Shown: positions 8,452 through 11,772 of the stretch, piece by piece
How positions within the stretch are numbered: position 1 is the stretch's first letter
Layout: every line of letters starts with the position of its first letter
From: CALLVY01 sp937899855
GTDB lineage: Bacteria; Bacteroidota; Bacteroidia; Chitinophagales; Saprospiraceae
Assembly (NCBI GenBank): GCA_039820405.1
Contig: JBCBQC010000140.1
Location: 1 to 11,772, forward strand
Direction: 5' to 3'
Length of the DNA: 11,772 nt
Position numbers and translations under genes: made by a program
Notes under the pieces: generated by a model
What the model was told of the DNA's origin: nothing
What the model saw: only the letters and a program-made list of their open reading frames with translations
The model's database searches: none

Positions 8452-8982
8452 TTAACGCAGACACTGAGGATCGGTGAGCAGGGCATCCTCCCAACCGATC
8501 ACGACACCACGCCGGCGATCCACGCACTCGAAGTAGCCCGAGTACTCCGTTGGGAAAAGACCATTGCCCAATTCGTACACCCCCTTGACACGGCTCACCT
8601 CCCGAGGATTGGACAGATCGGAGATATCGATGGCCACCAGGTCCTGAAAATTATCGACGTAGAGAATATTGCCCCGGATGGCGATTTCCTGGCTGCCAAA
8701 AATTTCCAAAAAGTGCAGGTTGATGGGCTGCTCCGGGTTGGTATTGTCGTAGATGTGAATGCCCCGGCCCTGTTCGCCGATGAAGAGGAGTTGGTCTTTG
8801 GTGTAGATTTTTCCCAGGCTTTCGACGGGTTGGGGAGGGAGTAGGACGAGGTGCTCCGGCGACAGGTCCTCGGCGTAAATCGGTTGGAGCCCCTGTACAA
8901 ATTGATTTTCCTCCGCCTCTTCCCCACAAGCACCGAGGAGCAATATCAGGAAGGCAAGGAGTGGAATCCAGCGATGCTTCAT
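8452..8982 (-). CDS. LVIVD-repeat lipoprotein, N-terminal-half-like (two repeats)
   Basis: This is a 176-residue lipoprotein. Its signal peptide MKHRWIPLLAFLILLLGAC has a textbook lipobox (LGAC, C19). The mature N-terminus is acidic (GEEAEEN), reminiscent of the lipoprotein export signal that sends Bacteroidota lipoproteins to the cell surface. It contains two LVIVD-type units: LLFIGEQGRGIHIYDNTNP (65-83) and ILYVDNFQDLVAIDISDLSNP (106-126). A tail with FECVDRRRGVVIGWED follows, then the chain stops at residue 176. In longer single-gene relatives, as I recall them, the GKIY...IHIYDN...NILYVD block is the first half of a propeller, so this looks like half of such a protein. It is the first gene of the three-gene unit, with an A-rich leader (ACAAAAATCA) just before the start. 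Function is unknown. Confidence 0.85.
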   Translation of the reverse strand: MKHRWIPLLAFLILLLGACGEEAEENQFVQGLQPIYAEDLSPEHLVLLPPQPVESLGKIYTKDQLLFIGEQGRGIHIYDNTNPEQPINLHFLEIFGSQEIAIRGNILYVDNFQDLVAIDISDLSNPREVSRVKGVYELGNGLFPTEYSGYFECVDRRRGVVIGWEDALLTDPQCLR

Positions 8983-9132
8983 TGATTTTTGTTTTAGTAA
9001 AATAATGCTAGATTTAACGGTCCGAATCAGTCGTAAGGGTTACGTGCCAACGGCCCGCTGATCAGTCTAATAACTGCTGACCGCTCCGTTTCGATGCCTG
9101 AGCCAAAAAAAATTAATCAAAAGCCACTCACC
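8983..9132. other. Divergent intergenic region, LVIVD operon / VOC gene
   Basis: This 150-bp spacer must hold the promoters for the leftward lipoprotein operon and the rightward VOC gene. On the minus strand, TATTTTAC (9002-9009) is a weak partial match to the Bacteroidota -7 box TAnnTTTG, with no convincing -33 element. An 8-bp palindrome, CTGATCAG, lies at 9058-9065. Nothing else stands out. Confidence 0.3.
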
Positions 9133-9546
9133 ATGACGCCATTCCACCTCGCCTTTCCGGTCAAAGACCTCGCCCAAACCCGCCAGTTTTACGAAAGCCT
9201 CCTCGGTTGCCGCGTCGGCCGCACCTCCGACCGCTGGATCGACTTTAACTTTTGGGGCCACCAAATCAGTGCTCACCTCGTTGACGATACCGACGAGGCC
9301 CAGCCCCACAACCCCGTCGACGGACAGCGGGTCCCCGTCCGCCATTTCGGAGCCGTCCTCCCCTGGGAAGAATGGCACCAAATCGCCGATCGACTACGCG
9401 CCGCCCGGACCACCTTCCTCATCGACCCCTACATCCGCTTCGCGGGCGAAGTCGGCGAACAAGCCACCCTCTTCTTTCTAGACCCGAGTGGCAATGCCCT
9501 CGAATTCAAATCCTTTAAAGACCCCAGCCAGCTCTTCGCCAGTTGA
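9133..9546 (+). CDS. VOC (glyoxalase/dioxygenase-fold) family protein
   Basis: This is a 137-residue, probably cytosolic, single-module VOC protein that likely forms a metal-binding dimer. It opens with FHLAFPVKDLAQTRQFYESLLGC, the usual first beta-alpha unit, and closes with FFLDPSGNALEFKSFKDP, the usual last strand. Counted from the start at 9133, the likely metal ligands are H5, H48 (SAHLV), H71 (VRHFG) and E124 (ALEF), spaced much as in glyoxalase I. The family has many substrates, so glyoxalase, dioxygenase or resistance activity cannot be assigned. An alternative in-frame ATG at 9094 would add 13 polar residues (MPEPKKINQKPLT). The later start is preferred because relatives begin just before PFHLAFPV and because the A-rich stretch 9107-9121 then falls in the leader. 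The codons are strongly C-ending. Confidence 0.88.
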   Translation: MTPFHLAFPVKDLAQTRQFYESLLGCRVGRTSDRWIDFNFWGHQISAHLVDDTDEAQPHNPVDGQRVPVRHFGAVLPWEEWHQIADRLRAARTTFLIDPYIRFAGEVGEQATLFFLDPSGNALEFKSFKDPSQLFAS

Positions 9547-9609
9547 GCCCAAGCGATCCCAAGGAAATCCAAACTTTTTGATTTGATAATGCCACAGTAA
9601 TATCACTGC

Positions 9610-9628
9610 TTTTGTCCGAGCGACAAAA
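9610..9628. terminator. Possible bidirectional terminator between convergent genes
   Basis: An inverted repeat TTTTGTC / GACAAAA (7-bp stem, loop CGAGC) lies in the 142-bp spacer between the convergent VOC and DUF2007-like genes. The T-run is inside the stem and there is no separate downstream T-tract on either strand, so termination is plausible from position but weakly supported. Confidence 0.35.
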
Positions 9629-9688
9629 ACATCCCAATTTGATGGTCCAAGTGTATTTTCCGACTCCCCCGGAGCGGCGAGAATTTTC

Positions 9689-9895
9689 CTAGAAATCTCG
9701 GCCCTGTAGCAGGTTGGTGGCCGTATCGGCCTGGTTGGTTGGTACTAATAACTGTGCCTCTCCCAGCATGACGTAGGCAGAATCCGGGCGTTCCATAATA
9801 TACCCGTCAACGCCGTGTTCTTCAAGAAAACTCTTGACTACTTCAACCTTGAAGTATTCTGGGGCACTGAAAACCGTTATCCAGTTAGCATCCAT
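9689..9895 (-). CDS. DUF2007-like small protein
   Basis: This is a 68-residue cytosolic protein. It has the layout of the DUF2007 family (described as putative prokaryotic signal-transducing proteins): an opening strand WITVFSAPEYFKVEVVKSFLEEHGVDGYIM, a short acidic turn, then a second strand/helix AQLLVPTNQADTATNLLQ. This gives an ACT-like beta-alpha-beta shape in which 'ITVFSA..FKVEVVKSFLEEHGV' is the recognisable core. The start at 9895 is preferred because relatives begin a few residues before this core and the A-rich leader (CAAAAATCAATA) fits. A start at 9973 would add 26 residues with no family match. It lies downstream of the MeaB gene on the same strand with a 129-bp gap, so it may or may not be co-transcribed. 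Molecular function is not known. Confidence 0.78.
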   Translation of the reverse strand: MDANWITVFSAPEYFKVEVVKSFLEEHGVDGYIMERPDSAYVMLGEAQLLVPTNQADTATNLLQGRDF

Positions 9896-10024
9896 GATTA
9901 TTGATTTTTGGCGGACACGAAGCGCAGCTAAAGCGATCGCGTCATAAGCTTCGGTAATAGTGAACTGAACCAATAAAACAGTTTTGACTTCGCAGAAGTT
10001 CTCTACAATCGAGAAATATTAGAA
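9896..10024. other. Spacer between meaB and the DUF2007-like gene
   Basis: This 129-bp region holds two weak inverted repeats: TTCTC/GAGAA (9999-10015) just after the meaB stop and ACTTC/GAAGT (9987-9999). Read on the minus strand the second is followed by CAAAACTGTTTTATT, which could act as a weak terminator. No promoter box is convincing, so whether the two genes share a transcript is undecided. Confidence 0.25.
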
Positions 10025-11095
10025 TTAATGTTCACGGGATTGAAAAAGGTCGAGCAATTGTTGGGCGGCGCCAAAGGAGGAGACTTGCCCCGCTAGCACT
10101 CGACTTTCGAGGTCTTCCAGGCGCTTGGCGATGGCGGGGTGTTGGTAAAATATTTCGCGTAAAAGCCGATCGATGCTCTCCCGAAACCAGTAGGCCGATT
10201 GCTGGCGGCGATGCTCCTCCCAGTAGCCGCTCGCTTGCATTTGTTGGCGGTAATCGAGCACTTGGGTCCAGATTTCGGCCATCCCTTGGCGTTCGAGGGC
10301 CGAGCAGCCCAGTACCCGGGGCGACCAATCTTTGGCGCTGGGGGGAAAGAGGTGGAGGGCATTGCGGTAAGCGCGTTGGGTATTTTTGGCCAGGCTGAGG
10401 CGATTGCCATCCGCTTTGTTGACCGCAATCAGGTCCGCCATCTCCACGATGCCCCGTTTGATGCCCTGCAGCTCGTCGCCCGCGCCGGGCAGCAGCAACA
10501 GCAGGAAGAAATCGACCATGGAATGTACGGCGGTTTCGGATTGTCCGACGCCCACCGTCTCCACGATGAGGGTATCGTAGCCCGCGGCTTCGCAAAGCAG
10601 GATGGTTTCGCGGGTTTGGCGCGCCACGCCCCCCAGGGAATTTCCCGCTGGGGAGGGTCGGATAAAGGCGGCCTCGTGACTGGTGAGCACCTCCATCCGC
10701 GTTTTGTCGCCCAGGATACTCCCTCCGCTGCGCTGGCTACTGGGGTCGATGGCGAGGATGGCCAGGCGGTGGTCTTGTTCGAGGAGGTACTGGCCGAGGG
10801 CTTCGATAAAGGTACTTTTGCCGACGCCGGGGGTGCCGGTGATGCCCAGCCGGGTGGAGCGCCCCGCCCGGGGCAGACAGGCTTCGACGAGGCTACGGGC
10901 CAGCCGCTGGTGATCGGGGCGGGTACTCTCGATGAGGGTAATCGCCTGGCCCAGCACCACGCGGTCGCCGTTTTCAATCCCCCGGAGGTAATATTCGAGG
11001 GGGCGCTGCCGACGGCGATGGCGTTTGAATGCCGCGGCGGCTTTGGCGCGGGGGTCGGGCGGAGTCGGAGCGCTACTCGGATCGGGTTTTTCCAT
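10025..11095 (-). CDS. meaB: MeaB/ArgK-type G3E GTPase (methylmalonyl-CoA mutase chaperone)
   Basis: This cytosolic GTPase belongs to the MeaB/ArgK group. Family members protect and reload adenosylcobalamin-dependent methylmalonyl-CoA mutase, which interconverts methylmalonyl-CoA and succinyl-CoA. With the start at 11095 it has 356 residues. Landmarks: Walker A GTPGVGKS (87-94), Asp/Ser switch segment DPSS...SGGSILGDKTRM (117-134), RPSPAGNSLGGVA (146-158), Walker B/switch II VETVGVGQSE (178-187) and the guanine-specificity motif NKAD (226-229). A helical C-terminal dimerisation arm follows. The N-terminus is Pro/Ala/Arg-rich and variable. The in-frame ATG at 11125 is disfavoured because the added ten residues (MLILLKAYFK) are atypical and would cover the likely promoter. 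No mutase or cobalamin gene is in the window, so the partner is inferred from the family. The older name ArgK (arginine kinase) is misleading. Confidence 0.93.
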   Translation of the reverse strand: MEKPDPSSAPTPPDPRAKAAAAFKRHRRRQRPLEYYLRGIENGDRVVLGQAITLIESTRPDHQRLARSLVEACLPRAGRSTRLGITGTPGVGKSTFIEALGQYLLEQDHRLAILAIDPSSQRSGGSILGDKTRMEVLTSHEAAFIRPSPAGNSLGGVARQTRETILLCEAAGYDTLIVETVGVGQSETAVHSMVDFFLLLLLPGAGDELQGIKRGIVEMADLIAVNKADGNRLSLAKNTQRAYRNALHLFPPSAKDWSPRVLGCSALERQGMAEIWTQVLDYRQQMQASGYWEEHRRQQSAYWFRESIDRLLREIFYQHPAIAKRLEDLESRVLAGQVSSFGAAQQLLDLFQSREH

Positions 11096-11109
11096 CTTAA
11101 AATAGGCCT

Positions 11110-11196
11110 TTAACAAAATTAACAATCACCATATTAAAAATTAACATCTGCGTATTTATTTGACAAGCAACAATTTATTAGTTAACATTTTTAACA
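11110..11196. repeat. Cluster of five TTAACA hexamers upstream of meaB
   Basis: TTAACA occurs in the same orientation at 11110, 11119, 11141, 11182 and 11191. An inverted copy (TGTTAA) follows at 11220. The outer pairs are both spaced 9 bp: TTAACAAAATTAACAAT and TTAACATTTTTAACAAT. The stretch is AT-rich against GC-rich genes on its left. It could be an operator array for a regulator of meaB or simply low-complexity promoter DNA. Confidence 0.45.
11114..11121 (-). promoter_or_regulatory. Candidate -7 box for meaB
   Basis: Read on the minus strand, the bases are TAATTTTG, an exact match to the Bacteroidota -7 consensus TAnnTTTG. It would place the transcript start about a dozen bases before the ATG at 11095. 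A clear -33 TTG at 19-21 bp upstream is not seen, so support is partial. It overlaps two of the TTAACA hexamers. Confidence 0.35.
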
Positions 11197-11587
11197 ATGC
11201 TGGATTTCCCACTAACCAATGTTAAACAGTATTAAGGTCGGGCGGAATGGGGTGGAGAAACGGGTTTGGGAGCTTTTTTTCCCCTAAATTACTCGTAAAA
11301 GTACTGGGAAAAAGAGGATCCCAAAACGAAAAATGACCTCGATTCAAGCTATGAGAGCACCCGGCTTGATGAGGGAATAATCCCGAGGATACTCCACATT
11401 GTACCCATTATCCTCTTGAAAGTGAAAAGGTAGATCGCAGGTGGCTGGCAGCGTTGTTTCCGATTATTTGTCCAACCAGGTAGTTAGGAGTACTCTCTTA
11501 CCCGCTGCTGGCCCCTCCCGATCTGTTGCTCCCCTCCCTTTCGGGCCTTCAAATTAGCCAATCCCCTTCATATTACCTAATAGCACT
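11197..11587. other. Gene-poor region, no intact gene seen
   Basis: About 390 bp lack an intact reading frame on either strand. It holds a run of seven T at about 11274-11280 without a supporting stem, a small GGGA/TCCC inverted repeat at 11373-11384, the palindrome GAGTACTC at 11488-11495, and a 39-codon protein-like stretch on the minus strand (11344-11463). Codon-level order is otherwise absent. It may be the regulatory or decayed flank of whatever begins at the right edge. Confidence 0.4.
11344..11463 (-). pseudogene. Possible remnant of a protein C-terminus
   Basis: On the minus strand this frame reads 39 codons to a TGA stop, with a protein-like ending: DLPFHFQEDN and then GYNVEYPRDYSLIKPG. 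No start codon is present, and an in-frame TAA lies directly upstream (11464-11466), so it cannot be expressed as it stands. It could be the decayed 3' end of a lost gene or chance. The family is not recognised. Confidence 0.2.
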
Positions 11588-11772
11588 ATGGTATCCTTTT
11601 TGATCCCTCCAATGCTGTCGGAGCCACTCACTAGCACCAAGCTTCGTCCCATGATCAAAAACCAAAGAACTGCATACGCCGATTTCGGCGAGCTGTATTA
11701 TTCCTACTTACTATCCATTTTAAGACCATCGAAAAAGTTGTCTGTTAAAAAGCGGGCAACTTTTCGTTTTTT
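11588..11772 (+). CDS. Possible partial gene running off the right edge
   Basis: This frame stays open from 11558 (after a TAG at 11555) to the window end, with in-frame ATGs at 11588, 11612 and 11651. The part after 11651 (MIKNQRTAYADFGELYYSYL, then a Lys/Arg-rich LRPSKKLSVKKRATFRF) looks more protein-like than the part before it, so 11651 is the likelier start. That would give at least 40 residues, cut by the window. The helical, aromatic then basic character would suit the N-terminus of a DNA-binding protein or transposase, but I recognise no family. An open frame of this length also arises by chance at an appreciable rate. The sequence has a small hairpin (CGCCGA TT TCGGCG, 11677-11690) inside it. 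Confidence 0.35.
   Translation, partial: MVSFLIPPMLSEPLTSTKLRPMIKNQRTAYADFGELYYSYLLSILRPSKKLSVKKRATFRF

Noticed and set aside
8421..8486. Upstream extension of the five-repeat lipoprotein to 8486
   Set aside because: It would bury the signal peptide behind 22 residues and overlap the preceding gene; the start at 8420 gives a normal lipoprotein signal.
10199..11113. 304-codon plus-strand open frame opposite meaB
   Set aside because: It is a shadow of the GTPase gene, whose Walker A, switch and NKAD motifs establish the real strand.
11260..11285. T-run after GGGAGC as a terminator
   Set aside because: There is no stem of useful length before the T-run, and no gene ends just upstream of it.
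11341..11395. tRNA-like sequence (GAGAGCACCCGGCTTGAT, with AGCT upstream)
   Set aside because: It looks like a D-arm running into an anticodon arm, but the D-loop is too short, the CCGGC strand has no pairing partner, and no T-arm or acceptor stem can be built.

Overview
The window is typical Bacteroidota DNA. The evidence is a large secreted protein with a type IX secretion (T9SS) type A C-terminal sorting domain, lipoproteins built from LVIVD repeats, A-rich leaders without clear Shine-Dalgarno sites, and a TAnnTTTG-like promoter box. The fairly high GC (clearly above 50% in the genes) and the protein styles suggest the Saprospiria/Lewinella side of the phylum. That placement is inference, because no rRNA or marker gene is present.

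Layout, left to right. (1) 186-3236 (+): a 1016-residue secreted protein with a von Willebrand factor A (vWA) domain, Cys-Cys-punctuated modules, a Gly-rich linker and a T9SS sorting domain, followed by a strong hairpin at 3291-3320. (2) 3462-6914 (+): a full-length pyruvate carboxylase with all catalytic landmarks. (3) 8982-6918 (-): a tight three-gene unit of two LVIVD-repeat lipoproteins and a putative outer-membrane beta-barrel protein. It meets the carboxylase gene tail to tail with 3 bp between stops. (4) 9133-9546 (+): a small vicinal-oxygen-chelate (VOC/glyoxalase-fold) protein. (5) 9895-9689 (-): a 68-residue DUF2007-like protein. (6) 11095-10025 (-): a MeaB/ArgK-type GTPase, the chaperone of B12-dependent methylmalonyl-CoA mutase. 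(7) 11096-11587: a gene-poor, AT-richer stretch with a cluster of TTAACA hexamers and a possible protein remnant. A possible partial gene then runs off the right edge.

How the genes relate. Pyruvate carboxylase and MeaB both serve C4 dicarboxylate supply (oxaloacetate and succinyl-CoA), but they are not an operon and no mutase gene is present. The minus-strand unit looks like a small envelope module.

The most interesting observation is in that unit. The two lipoproteins together look like one familiar LVIVD beta-propeller protein cut into two genes (2 + 5 repeats, seven in all), each half with its own signal peptide and lipobox. No CRISPR array, rRNA or tRNA was found. No complete mobile element was seen, and nothing amounts to a wholly new system.
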